In this document: piece by piece, positions 1 to 7,495 of the stretch
How positions within the stretch are numbered: position 1 is the stretch's first letter
Layout: every line of letters starts with the position of its first letter
Source of the DNA: an uncultured Faecalibacterium sp.
GTDB taxonomy: Bacteria > Bacillota > Clostridia > Oscillospirales > Ruminococcaceae
Reading direction: 5' to 3'
Assembly: GCA_934561485.1 (NCBI GenBank)
Contig: CAKTGS010000024.1
Span: forward strand, 1 to 23,834
Length of the DNA stretch: 23,834 nucleotides
Position numbers and translations under genes: made by a program
The notes under the pieces: model-generated
Databases searched by the model: none
What the model saw: only the letters and a program-made list of their open reading frames with translations
What the model was told of the DNA's origin: nothing

Positions 1-423
1 CCCCACAACCTGTCCGGCGGCCAGAAGCAGCGCGTGGCCATTGCAGGCGTGGTGGCCATGCGGCCGGACTGCCTGATCCTGGACGAAGCCACCGCCATGC
101 TGGACCCCCGGGGCCGGGAACAGGTGATGCAGACCATCCACCATCTGAACAAGAACATGGGCATCACCGTGGTGTCCATTACCCACTATATGGAAGAAGC
201 CGCCCAGGCGGACCGTGTGCTGGTAATGAGCCAGGGCCATGTGGTGATGGAGGGCACCCCGAAAGAGGTGTTCAGCCAGACCGAGAAGGTGCGGGCACTG
301 CATCTGGATGTGCCCCAGGCCGCCGAGCTGCGGGACGAGCTGGTAAAGGCCGGCATCCCGATGCCGGAGGGCATCATTGACACCGGCGAATGCGCACAGG
401 CTCTGTATGAGCTGCTGCAGTAA
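1..423 (+). CDS. ecfA1: Energy-coupling factor transporter ATPase 1 (EcfA1/CbiO), C-terminal part
   Basis: This is the last 140 residues of an ABC ATPase that powers an ECF-type vitamin importer together with EcfA2 and EcfT; the start lies before the window. Visible at once is the ABC signature LSGGQKQR (residues 4-11 of the fragment), then Walker B CLILDEAT and the D-loop (LDPRG), then the switch histidine in SITHYMEEA. The C-terminal tail (VPQAAELRDELVKAGI) is the extra domain typical of EcfA proteins. It is followed after 16 nt by ecfA2, which is the conserved gene order for this module. The assignment as A1 rather than A2 rests on position and on the LDEATAMLDP form of Walker B. The substrate is set by S-components encoded elsewhere and cannot be inferred here. 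Confidence 0.93.
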   Translation, partial: PHNLSGGQKQRVAIAGVVAMRPDCLILDEATAMLDPRGREQVMQTIHHLNKNMGITVVSITHYMEEAAQADRVLVMSQGHVVMEGTPKEVFSQTEKVRALHLDVPQAAELRDELVKAGIPMPEGIIDTGECAQALYELLQ

Positions 424-439
424 GGGGGGAGGAGACAAA

Positions 440-1360
440 ATGGCAGATATCATCAAGGTAGAACATCTGAGCTATGTCTACAACCCCGGTATGCCCAATG
501 CGGTCACCGCACTGGACGATGTGAGCTTTACCGTGGAAGAGGGCGACTTTGTGGGCATCATCGGAGCCACCGGCTCCGGCAAAAGCACCCTGATCACCCA
601 CATGAACGGCCTGAACAAGCCCACCAGCGGCAAGATCTATATTGATGGCCGCGATTTGTGGGCCGACCCGGAAAAGATCCGAGACTTCCGCTTCCTCACC
701 GGGCTGGTGTTCCAGTACCCGGAGTACCAGCTGTTTGAGGAGAACTGCTACAAGGACATTGCCTTCGGCCCCAAGAACATGGGCCTGGACGAAGCAGAGA
801 TCGACCGCCGCGTGCACGAAGCAGCGGATTTTGTGGGCCTGGACCCGGCCCTGCTGGAGCGCAGCCCCTTTGAGCTGTCCGGCGGCCAGAAGCGCCGTGT
901 GGCTGTGGCAGGCGTCATGGCCATGAAGCCCCGCATCCTGGTGCTGGACGAGCCTGCTGCAGGCCTTGACCCGGAGGGACGGGACGATATCCTTTCCGAG
1001 GTGAAGGAGTACCACAAAAAGACCGGAACCACCGTGCTGCTGGTGTCCCACAGTATGGAGGACATTGCCAAGTATGCCAACCGTGTGCTGGTGATGAGCA
1101 ACAAGAAAATTGCCATGTACGACACCGTGGAAAAGGTGTTTGCCCGCGCTCCGGAGCTGCTGGAACTGGGCCTGAGCGTGCCACAGGTGACCAAGATCTT
1201 CCTCAAGCTGCGGGAGATGGGCGTGGATGTGCCGGCGGACGTGTACACCATTCCGTATGCCGTCAAGATGATTTTGGAGGCAAAGCGCCGCCGCGATGCC
1301 GGCGAGAGCCTTGTGCTGCCCCGCAGCACTGCACAGAAAGGGGGTGCTGCAAAATGCTGA
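440..1360 (+). CDS. ecfA2: Energy-coupling factor transporter ATPase 2 (EcfA2)
   Basis: A 306-residue ABC ATPase, the usual length for EcfA2, acting at the cytoplasmic face of the membrane as one half of the EcfA1-A2 heterodimer. Walker A is GATGSGKST (residues 42-50), the Q-loop is FQYPEYQLF (Q92, the form typical of EcfA2), the signature is LSGGQKRR (146-153), Walker B is ILVLDEP (166-172) and the switch histidine is H204. The ATG at 440 was chosen because GGGGGAGGAG ends about 6 nt before it; the frame stays open further upstream into ecfA1 but without a ribosome-binding site. The stop overlaps the start of ecfT by 7 nt, so the two are translationally coupled in one operon. Confidence 0.95.
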   Translation: MADIIKVEHLSYVYNPGMPNAVTALDDVSFTVEEGDFVGIIGATGSGKSTLITHMNGLNKPTSGKIYIDGRDLWADPEKIRDFRFLTGLVFQYPEYQLFEENCYKDIAFGPKNMGLDEAEIDRRVHEAADFVGLDPALLERSPFELSGGQKRRVAVAGVMAMKPRILVLDEPAAGLDPEGRDDILSEVKEYHKKTGTTVLLVSHSMEDIAKYANRVLVMSNKKIAMYDTVEKVFARAPELLELGLSVPQVTKIFLKLREMGVDVPADVYTIPYAVKMILEAKRRRDAGESLVLPRSTAQKGGAAKC

Positions 1361-2169
1361 GAGATATCACCATTGGCCAGCACTTTCCGGGCAGCAGCCT
1401 GGTGCACCGGTTTGACCCGCGCCTGAAGCTGGTGCTGACCATCGCCTATATTGTCCTGCTGTTTGCAGCATCCAACCCGCTGGGCCTGACCCTGTCCATC
1501 CTGTTTCTGGCCGTGATGTACAAGCTGGCAAAGATCCCGCTCAAGATGATCGGCAAGAGCCTGAAGCCCATTCTGCCCATCGTTATTTTTACGGCGGTGC
1601 TGAACCTGTTTTTTGTCACCGGCGAGGGAGACCCGCTGGTGCACGTGTGGTTTTTGAAAATTTACGCCGAGGGTGTGCGCTATGCCGTTTTAATGGCGGT
1701 GCGCGTCATGGCGCTCATCGCGGGCACCAGCCTGCTCACTTACACCACAAGCCCTATTGTGCTCACAGATGCCATTGAGCAGCTGCTGAAGCCCTTGGGC
1801 AGGCTGCACTTCCCGGTGCATGAGCTGGCCATGATGATGAGCATTGCTCTGCGCTTCATCCCCACCCTGATCGAAGAGACCGACAAGATCATGAACGCCC
1901 AGAAGGCCCGCGGTGCCCAGCTGGATACCGGCAAAATGACCGACCGGGTCAAGGCGCTGGTGCCGGTGCTGATTCCGCTGTTCATCTCGGCCTTCCGCCG
2001 TGCGGACGAGCTGGCTATGGCCATGGAGTGCCGCTGCTACCGCGGCGGTGACGGCCGCACCCGGCTGAAGGTTCTGCGCTGCACCAAACAGGATTACATC
2101 GACCTGGCCGTGTGCATTGCCTGCTTTGCGGTGATCCTGGCCTCCCGGCTGGTGTTCCCGAATTTTTAA
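1354..2169 (+). CDS. ecfT: Energy-coupling factor transporter transmembrane protein EcfT
   Basis: A 271-residue integral membrane protein that couples the two ATPases to interchangeable vitamin-binding S-components. It begins MLRDITIGQHFPGSSLVHRFDPRLKL, with the HRFDPRLKL motif at the N-terminus typical of EcfT/CbiQ. Several hydrophobic segments follow (around residues 26-60, 68-85, 100-130, 245-267). The two coupling-helix arginine motifs are visible as an ARG within QKARGAQLD and as CRCYRGG near the C-terminus. The start overlaps ecfA2 by 7 nt and has a GAAAGGGGG ribosome-binding site. Its TAA stop is directly followed by a palindromic repeat (2169-2217). Confidence 0.94.
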   Translation: MLRDITIGQHFPGSSLVHRFDPRLKLVLTIAYIVLLFAASNPLGLTLSILFLAVMYKLAKIPLKMIGKSLKPILPIVIFTAVLNLFFVTGEGDPLVHVWFLKIYAEGVRYAVLMAVRVMALIAGTSLLTYTTSPIVLTDAIEQLLKPLGRLHFPVHELAMMMSIALRFIPTLIEETDKIMNAQKARGAQLDTGKMTDRVKALVPVLIPLFISAFRRADELAMAMECRCYRGGDGRTRLKVLRCTKQDYIDLAVCIACFAVILASRLVFPNF

Positions 2170-2217
2170 AACTCCCCCAGTCGCCTGCGGCGACAGCCCC
2201 CTCAAGGAGGGGGCCTT
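2169..2217 (+). repeat. Half-copy of the AAACTCC-type palindromic repeat; possible ecfT terminator
   Basis: The repeat begins AAACTCCCCCAGTC and overlaps the last base of the ecfT stop codon. It contains two perfect hairpins: TCGCC-tgc-GGCGA (2181-2193) and GCCCCCTC-aag-GAGGGGGC (2196-2214). The same arrangement (AAACTC end, small hairpin, larger C/G-rich hairpin) occurs at 12625-12759 and 16768-16902, where two arms face each other. Only one clear arm is present here; 2275-2290 resembles an inner piece of the second arm. The larger hairpin could terminate ecfT transcription, although the following T-run is poor. Confidence 0.7.
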
Positions 2218-2295
2218 ATAGCCTCCCTCTTTAGAAAATGAACTTCTCTGATGGGAGAAAATGCTGTTTCCCGCTGCGGCCCCTCTGGTGAAAAT

Positions 2296-2329
2296 GCATT
2301 TATCGCGGCCCGCAGGCCGCGATAAATGC
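2296..2329. repeat. Perfect 15-bp stem hairpin upstream of truA
   Basis: GCATTTATCGCGGCC at 2296-2310 is exactly complementary to 2315-2329 across a 4-nt loop (CGCA). Neither side has a convincing T-run, so it does not look like a classical terminator. It lies between the repeat remnant and truA, about 65 nt before the truA start. Confidence 0.75.
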
Positions 2330-2394
2330 GAAATAAAAACGATTTTCCGCTGAATATGGCCATAGCGAAGCGGAGGCCATTTTAAATCAGAACT

Positions 2395-3159
2395 ATGAAC
2401 TTTTTACTTACCCTTGCCTACGATGGCACGAATTACTGCGGCTTTCAGGTGCAGCCCAACGGGCGCAGCGTGGCTGCGGTGTTTCAGGATGCACTGGAAG
2501 CCGTGCTGGGCCAACGGCCCGACATCAAGGGCTGCAGCCGCACCGATGCGGGGGTCCACGCGCTGGGCTTCCGGCTCAACTTCCACGCCGATACCCGCAT
2601 CCCGGCGGCAAAGCTGCCGCTGGCGCTCAACCAGCACCTGCCGCCGGACATCCGGGTGCTGGCGGCACAGCCGGTGCCGGAAGATTTTCATGCCCGGTAT
2701 GCGGCCCATACCAAAACCTATTTATACCGCATCCACAACCACCCCATCGACTCGCCCTTTGACGCGGCCTACTACACCCGGATGCCGAAGCATCTGGACG
2801 AAGCCCGGATGCAGGCGGCAGCGCAGCAGTTTGTGGGCACCCACGATTTTCTGGCCTTGTGCGCGGCGGGCAGCTCGGCTGCCGCCCACGGCGACACGGT
2901 GCGCACCATCACCGACTGCCATGTGGCCCGGCGGGGCGATGAGCTCGACATTGAGGTGACAGCGGACGGCTACCTGTACAACATGGTGCGCATTCTGGCC
3001 GGTACCCTGTGCGAGGTTGGCGCGGGCCGGATGCAGCCGGAAGAGATCCCGGCCATTCTGGCCAGCCGGGACCGCAGCAGGGCCGGGCCAACGCTGCCGG
3101 CCAAAGGATTGTTCCTGAAACATGTAGAGTACCCGGAAATGAAGGAGAACCATTCATGA
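2395..3159 (+). CDS. truA: tRNA pseudouridine(38-40) synthase TruA
   Basis: A 254-residue enzyme, full length for the family, that isomerises uridines 38-40 in the tRNA anticodon arm. The N-terminus FLLTLAYDGTNYCGFQVQP and the motif CSRTDAGVHA (residues 47-56, catalytic Asp51) are diagnostic. The C-terminal RNA-binding part contains YLYRIHN and YLYNMVRILAGTLCEVGAGR. The ATG at 2395 is the earliest possible start, since an in-frame TAA lies at 2383. Its ribosome-binding site is unusually poor: the only candidate, GCGGAGG at 2370-2376, is 18 nt away and lies in the 3' part of an ATGGCC/GGCCAT stem (2356-2380). In many Bacillota truA follows the ecf genes, as here. The stop overlaps the next gene by 4 nt (ATGA). 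Confidence 0.96.
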   Translation: MNFLLTLAYDGTNYCGFQVQPNGRSVAAVFQDALEAVLGQRPDIKGCSRTDAGVHALGFRLNFHADTRIPAAKLPLALNQHLPPDIRVLAAQPVPEDFHARYAAHTKTYLYRIHNHPIDSPFDAAYYTRMPKHLDEARMQAAAQQFVGTHDFLALCAAGSSAAAHGDTVRTITDCHVARRGDELDIEVTADGYLYNMVRILAGTLCEVGAGRMQPEEIPAILASRDRSRAGPTLPAKGLFLKHVEYPEMKENHS

Positions 3160-4379
3160 GCAAGTTTCATCGCGGCAATTCCCATGCCGGGGACGAGCCG
3201 CTTTCGGCCGGGCGGGTGGAATACCTGGAGGCGGCCCGCCAGCGGGTGCGCAGCCGCCGTCTGCGCCGGGCCGCTGTTGTGGTGGCCGTGCTGACGCTGG
3301 TGGTGCTGTTTGCCACCGGCGCAGTGGGCACTTCCATTGCCCGGGTCAAGGACCTGGTGGACAGTGTGCACATTGCGGTAAAGCCCGCTGTGGGCTGGCC
3401 GCAGCAGACCGGCATTGCCGAGCTGACCGCCATGGAGCCGCTTTCCGGCGCGTTTGTGGAAATGGATGAAACCAGCTGCGTGGTCTACAGCCTGGGCGGC
3501 AGCCGCCTGAACAGCATTCAGAGCGGCTATGCCCGCCCGGTCCTGGCCGCCGGCAAAAAACGTTTTGTGCTGTACAACCGCTCCGGCAATGAGCTGCGGG
3601 TGGAAAGCCGCACCCAGAACCTGTACACCAAAACGCTGGACAGCACCATTTACCTGTGTGCCGTGGCGGATGCCGGGCAGGTGGCCGTGGCTACGGACGA
3701 CCCCGACAGCGTGGCCAAAGTGACGGTGTACAACGCGGCTATGGAGCAGCTGCTGAGCTGGAACCTGACCAGCGCCGAGGGCACCCCCCTGCGCATGGCC
3801 TTTGCGCCGGACAGCCGCCGCCTTGCCGTGGCGGCCGTAACGGCCAGCGGCGGCCAGCTGACTACCAACCTGTACACGCTGAACCTGTCTCAGGGAGACC
3901 CGGTGCAGCTGGCCGCAGAGAACAGCGTGCCCCAATGGCTGGGCTGGCTTTCCAACGATACTGTGCTGGCTGTGTATCAGAACCGTGCCGTGCTGTACGG
4001 GGCAGACGGCGGCGAGCGCGCAGCCTATGATTTTGGCGGCAGCACGCTGGTGAGCGTTTCCACCGATCAGAACGGCGCGGCTCTGCTGCTGGAAAACGGC
4101 CAGCTGTGCACGGCGGTTCTGCTGGACAAAAACCTGGGGGTGCAGTACAGCGGAGGCGTGCTGACGGCAAACCGCATTGTGCGCAGCGGCAGCTTTTTCT
4201 ACCTGCTCACCGACAGCACGGTGGAATGCTTTACCACGGCGGGGGAGTACCAGTGGAACCAGGTATTTGAAGCCCGTCCCCAGGCACTGCTGGCCGGCAA
4301 GCAGCTGCTGGTGTTCTGCGGCAATACGGTGCAGCAGGTCACGCCGCCGGATCAGGCAGCCTCCGGCAGCGGGCAATAA
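3156..4379 (+). CDS. DUF5711-like membrane-anchored beta-propeller protein
   Basis: A 407-residue protein of unknown function. The first 38 residues are cytoplasmic and basic (RQRVRSRRLRR), one transmembrane helix follows at about 39-60 (AAVVVAVLTLVVLFATGAV), and the rest is predicted to be outside the membrane. The large domain has repeated short beta strands with WD/PQQ-like phrasing (LAAGKKRFVLYNRSGNELRV, VAVATDDPDSVAKVTVYN, LAGKQLLVFCGN), which suggests a propeller. I assign the DUF5711 family from memory of this architecture. The start is fixed by GAAGGAG at 3141-3147 and a 4-nt overlap with truA, so it is co-translated with truA. Partner and ligand are unknown. Confidence 0.75.
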   Translation: MSKFHRGNSHAGDEPLSAGRVEYLEAARQRVRSRRLRRAAVVVAVLTLVVLFATGAVGTSIARVKDLVDSVHIAVKPAVGWPQQTGIAELTAMEPLSGAFVEMDETSCVVYSLGGSRLNSIQSGYARPVLAAGKKRFVLYNRSGNELRVESRTQNLYTKTLDSTIYLCAVADAGQVAVATDDPDSVAKVTVYNAAMEQLLSWNLTSAEGTPLRMAFAPDSRRLAVAAVTASGGQLTTNLYTLNLSQGDPVQLAAENSVPQWLGWLSNDTVLAVYQNRAVLYGADGGERAAYDFGGSTLVSVSTDQNGAALLLENGQLCTAVLLDKNLGVQYSGGVLTANRIVRSGSFFYLLTDSTVECFTTAGEYQWNQVFEARPQALLAGKQLLVFCGNTVQQVTPPDQAASGSGQ

Positions 4380-4398
4380 CAAGGAACTTTTGTCATTT

Positions 4399-4425
4399 TT
4401 AGCACTCTCTGCAAGAAAGTAACAA
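4399..4425 (+). promoter_or_regulatory. Candidate degenerate CIRCE (HrcA) operator before cvpA-clpE
   Basis: TTAGCACTC at 4399-4407 matches the left arm of the CIRCE consensus (TTAGCACTC-N9-GAGTGCTAA) at all nine positions. After exactly nine bases the right arm reads AAGTAACAA, matching five of nine. A TTGTCA that could be a -35 lies just upstream at 4390-4395, but no good -10 follows it. The site lies 13 nt before cvpA and upstream of the ClpE-like gene, which would make heat-shock control sensible. The weak right arm keeps this tentative. Confidence 0.4.
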
Positions 4426-4437
4426 GGAAAATAAGGT

Positions 4438-5133
4438 ATGTTCAAGAATCCGTCATTTCTTTTTGATATCCTATGTACGGTAGTCTGGATCGTTCTGATC
4501 GTCCGCTACGCACGCAAGGGCTTTCTGGCCTCCATGGTGCAGCTCACGGGCAATCTGATCAGTCTGCTGGGGGCACACCAGCTGTCGGCTGCCTGTGCGG
4601 GCTGGGTGTTTGAAAACATGCTGGCCGGGGGGTTCCGCACCCAGATCGCGGCCAGCCTTTCTGCCGATGGGGTGGTAAACCTCTCCGGCATTGCCGACAA
4701 GTACGCGGGCTTTCTGCCCGAGAGTTTCCGCGCATCCATCGTGGCGGCCTGCGAGCGCTCCATTGGGGCTGTGCTGGCTGACAACGCGGTGGTGCTGGCC
4801 GATACCATTGTGGAAAAGGTGCTGCAGCCGCTGCTCACCCCGGTGATCACACTGGTGCTGTTCTTTGTGTTCTATGCACTGCTGCGGCTGCTGGTGAGTA
4901 TGCTGGTTACTGTGCTGGGCCTGGTGAACAAGCTGCCGGTGATCGGCACCGTGAATCGCTGGCTGGGCTGGGGCGTGGGAGGCCTGACCGCTTTGCTGGA
5001 CATTTACATGGTGCTGTGCGTAGTGTGGGGCATCATTGTGGTCACCGGCGGCAACCTGAATGTGCTCAACGACACCGTGATGAGCGGCAGTCTTTACTAT
5101 AAAGCGTTTAATCTGTTCAACCCGTTCCTGTAA
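4438..5133 (+). CDS. CvpA family membrane protein
   Basis: A 231-residue polytopic membrane protein. Hydrophobic segments lie near residues 8-24, 32-55, 135-165 and 175-205, and a hydrophilic stretch of about 70 residues lies between the second and third. The opening (FLFDILCTVVWIVLIVRYARKGFLASMVQLTGNLIS) and the NKLPVIGTVNRWLGWGVGGLTALLD phrase are typical of CvpA/YshB proteins. The role in E. coli relates to colicin V production and envelope homeostasis; in Bacillota it is not well defined. An AAGGAAA ribosome-binding site lies 7 nt before the ATG. It sits 33 nt before the clpE-like gene, so an operon is likely. Confidence 0.85.
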   Translation: MFKNPSFLFDILCTVVWIVLIVRYARKGFLASMVQLTGNLISLLGAHQLSAACAGWVFENMLAGGFRTQIAASLSADGVVNLSGIADKYAGFLPESFRASIVAACERSIGAVLADNAVVLADTIVEKVLQPLLTPVITLVLFFVFYALLRLLVSMLVTVLGLVNKLPVIGTVNRWLGWGVGGLTALLDIYMVLCVVWGIIVVTGGNLNVLNDTVMSGSLYYKAFNLFNPFL

Positions 5134-5166
5134 CAAGGCAGGAAGGGCTTGGAGCAAGGAGGAACT

Positions 5167-7479
5167 ATGGTCTGTATTCGATGCCAAAAACGTCCGGCCA
5201 TCATCTTCATCCAGCGGATGGAGAACGGCCAGATGAAGCAGGAGGGCTACTGCCTGCACTGTGCCCGGGAACTGCACATCAAGCCGGTGGACGACCTGAT
5301 GAAGCAGTTCGGCATGTCGGACCAGGACTTGGACAACATGGAAAGCCGTATGGAAAGCATGATGGAGGAGCTGGGCGATGCAAACCCGCTTTCCATGATG
5401 ATGAATATGGCGCAGGGCGGCGAGGATGCCGACCCGGACAGCATGGACGAGGACCTGATCCCCGGCAGCAATGCCACCTTCCCGGTGGGCTTTACCAGCA
5501 GTGAAAAGAAGGACGGCGACAAAAAGGCCGCCGACCGCAAAAACGGCAAAAAGCCGCCCAAGCGCAAATTCCTGGATACCTACTGCGAGAACCTGACCCG
5601 CAAGGCCCGGGAAGGCAGGCTGGACGATATCATTGGCCGCGACCGCGAAATTTACCGCACCATCCAGATCCTGAGCCGCCGCCAGAAGAACAACCCCTGC
5701 CTCATCGGCGAAGCCGGTGTGGGCAAAACGGCCATTGCCGAGGGCATTGCCGAGCGCATTGCCAAAGGAAATGTGCCCATCGGCCTGCAGGACAAGGAGA
5801 TTTATCTGCTGGACCTCACCAGCCTGGTGGCAGGCACCCAGTTCCGCGGCCAGTTCGAGCAGCGGGTCAAGGGCCTGCTGGGTGAAGTAAAAGCTGCCGG
5901 CAACGTGATCCTGTTCATTGACGAGATCCACACCATTACCTCTGCCGGTGAGAGCGAAGGTGCCATGAACGCGGGCAACATCCTCAAGCCCGCCCTTTCC
6001 CGCGGTGAGATCCAGGTGATCGGTGCCACTACCTTCAACGAGTACCGCAAGTACATCGAGAAGGACCAGGCATTGGAGCGCCGCTTCCAGCCGGTGCGGG
6101 TGGAGGAACCCAGTGTGGCCGATACCCTGGCCGTGATGAACGGCATCAAGCACTATTACGAGCAGCACCACCATGTACAGGTGCCCGCCGATGTGCTTTC
6201 CGCCACCGTGACCCTGAGCGAGCGCTATATCACCGACCGCTACCTGCCCGATAAGGCCATCGACCTGCTGGACGAAGCCTGCGCCTGCTGCAACCTGGCC
6301 CACCCGGTGATCTCCGAGTATCTGGGAATGCAGAAGGAGCTGGATGCCCTGAAGCAGGAAGAGGCCGACCTGGAGAATGCGGACGTCAACGAGCCAATCG
6401 ACTACGAGCGGGTGGCGGAGCGCAAGACCCGCATGGCCCAGCTGGAAAGCGAACTGCCTGCCAAGCAGGCGGCTGCCAGCGAGATCCAGGTGACCATGGA
6501 CGATGTGGCCAGGGTGATCGAGCTGTGGACCGGCATCCCGGCGGTGAAGATCCGGGAAACCGAGTTTGCAAAGCTGGCCAATCTGGAAGGCGAACTGAAA
6601 AAGAAGATCATCGGCCAGGACGAAGCCGTGCACCTGGTGGCCCAGGCCATCAAGCGCAGCCGCGCTGACCTGTCCGGCCGCCGCCGTCCGGCCAGCTTCA
6701 TCTTTGTAGGCCCCACCGGCGTGGGCAAGACGGAGCTGGTCAAGCAGCTGGCAGGTCAGCTGTTCGATGGCCCGGACCCGCTGATCCGGCTGGACATGAG
6801 CGAATATATGGAAAAATACGCGGTGTCCCGCATGATCGGTTCGCCTCCGGGCTATGTGGGCTACGAGGAGGCCGGTCAGCTCACCGAAAAGGTGCGCCGC
6901 CGCCCCTACAGCGTGGTGCTGTTTGATGAGATCGAAAAGGCCCACCCGGACGTGATGAACATTCTGCTGCAGATTCTGGACGAGGGCAAGATCAACGATG
7001 CCCAGGGCCGCACGGTGGACTTTTCCAATACGGTCATCTGCATGACCTCCAACGCCGGCAGCAGCGATCAGACCACCGGAGGGCTGGGCTTCAACAAGAG
7101 CGAGGAGCAGCGCAGCGAGGAAAAGACCCGCAAGGCACTGGCCCAGTTCCTGCGGCCGGAGTTCCTGGGCCGTGTGGATGAGGTGATCGCCTTCAAGCCC
7201 CTGAGCGAAGAGACCCTGCAGGGCATTGCGGCCCTGATGTTGGACGAGTACAAGCCCGGCATGGACGCCAAGGGCATTGCCTACAGCTACACTCCGGCGG
7301 CTCTTCAGGCGCTGGTGAAAAAGAGCGAGGGCGGCAAGTTTGGTGCTCGTGACCTGCGCCGCGTGATCCGCAAGGCCGTGGAGGACCCTGCCGCCGAAAA
7401 GCTCATTGACGGGTCGCTTGCTTCCGGCAGCACCCTGGTGGTGGACGCGGACGAAAACAGTGAGATCGTGCTGAAGTAA
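5167..7479 (+). CDS. clpE: ClpE-like ATP-dependent Clp unfoldase with N-terminal zinc finger
   Basis: A 770-residue class I Hsp100 unfoldase. The N-terminus is a four-cysteine zinc finger (C3-x2-C6 and C29-x2-C32), as in ClpE and McsA, in place of the Clp-N repeat domain of ClpC. A Met/acidic then Lys-rich linker follows (about 50-132). AAA-1 has GEAGVGKT (181-188) and ILFIDE (248-253); a short coiled coil spans about 386-440; AAA-2 has GPTGVGKT (515-522), VVLFDE (583-588) and sensor-2 GARDLRR (726-732). The LGF tripeptide at 640-642 matches the ClpP-docking loop (IGF/VGF in relatives), so it should feed ClpP. The ATG at 5167 follows AGGAGG at 5157-5162; a TTG at 5149 in the same frame is less likely. 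The choice of ClpE over ClpC rests on the zinc finger. Confidence 0.88.
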   Translation: MVCIRCQKRPAIIFIQRMENGQMKQEGYCLHCARELHIKPVDDLMKQFGMSDQDLDNMESRMESMMEELGDANPLSMMMNMAQGGEDADPDSMDEDLIPGSNATFPVGFTSSEKKDGDKKAADRKNGKKPPKRKFLDTYCENLTRKAREGRLDDIIGRDREIYRTIQILSRRQKNNPCLIGEAGVGKTAIAEGIAERIAKGNVPIGLQDKEIYLLDLTSLVAGTQFRGQFEQRVKGLLGEVKAAGNVILFIDEIHTITSAGESEGAMNAGNILKPALSRGEIQVIGATTFNEYRKYIEKDQALERRFQPVRVEEPSVADTLAVMNGIKHYYEQHHHVQVPADVLSATVTLSERYITDRYLPDKAIDLLDEACACCNLAHPVISEYLGMQKELDALKQEEADLENADVNEPIDYERVAERKTRMAQLESELPAKQAAASEIQVTMDDVARVIELWTGIPAVKIRETEFAKLANLEGELKKKIIGQDEAVHLVAQAIKRSRADLSGRRRPASFIFVGPTGVGKTELVKQLAGQLFDGPDPLIRLDMSEYMEKYAVSRMIGSPPGYVGYEEAGQLTEKVRRRPYSVVLFDEIEKAHPDVMNILLQILDEGKINDAQGRTVDFSNTVICMTSNAGSSDQTTGGLGFNKSEEQRSEEKTRKALAQFLRPEFLGRVDEVIAFKPLSEETLQGIAALMLDEYKPGMDAKGIAYSYTPAALQALVKKSEGGKFGARDLRRVIRKAVEDPAAEKLIDGSLASGSTLVVDADENSEIVLK

Positions 7480-7495
7480 AAAGGAGTGGAACACA

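Noticed and set aside
5149..5151. TTG as start of the ClpE-like protein
   Set aside because: It would put six residues before the zinc finger, whereas MVCIRC at 5167 fits the ClpE N-terminus and follows AGGAGG.
4471..7494. A minus-strand open frame of about 1000 codons opposite cvpA and clpE, rich in His and Gln
   Set aside because: It is the shadow of GC-rich codon use on the plus strand. The plus-strand frame has full Clp motifs, and the antisense product has no domain-like pattern or ribosome-binding site.
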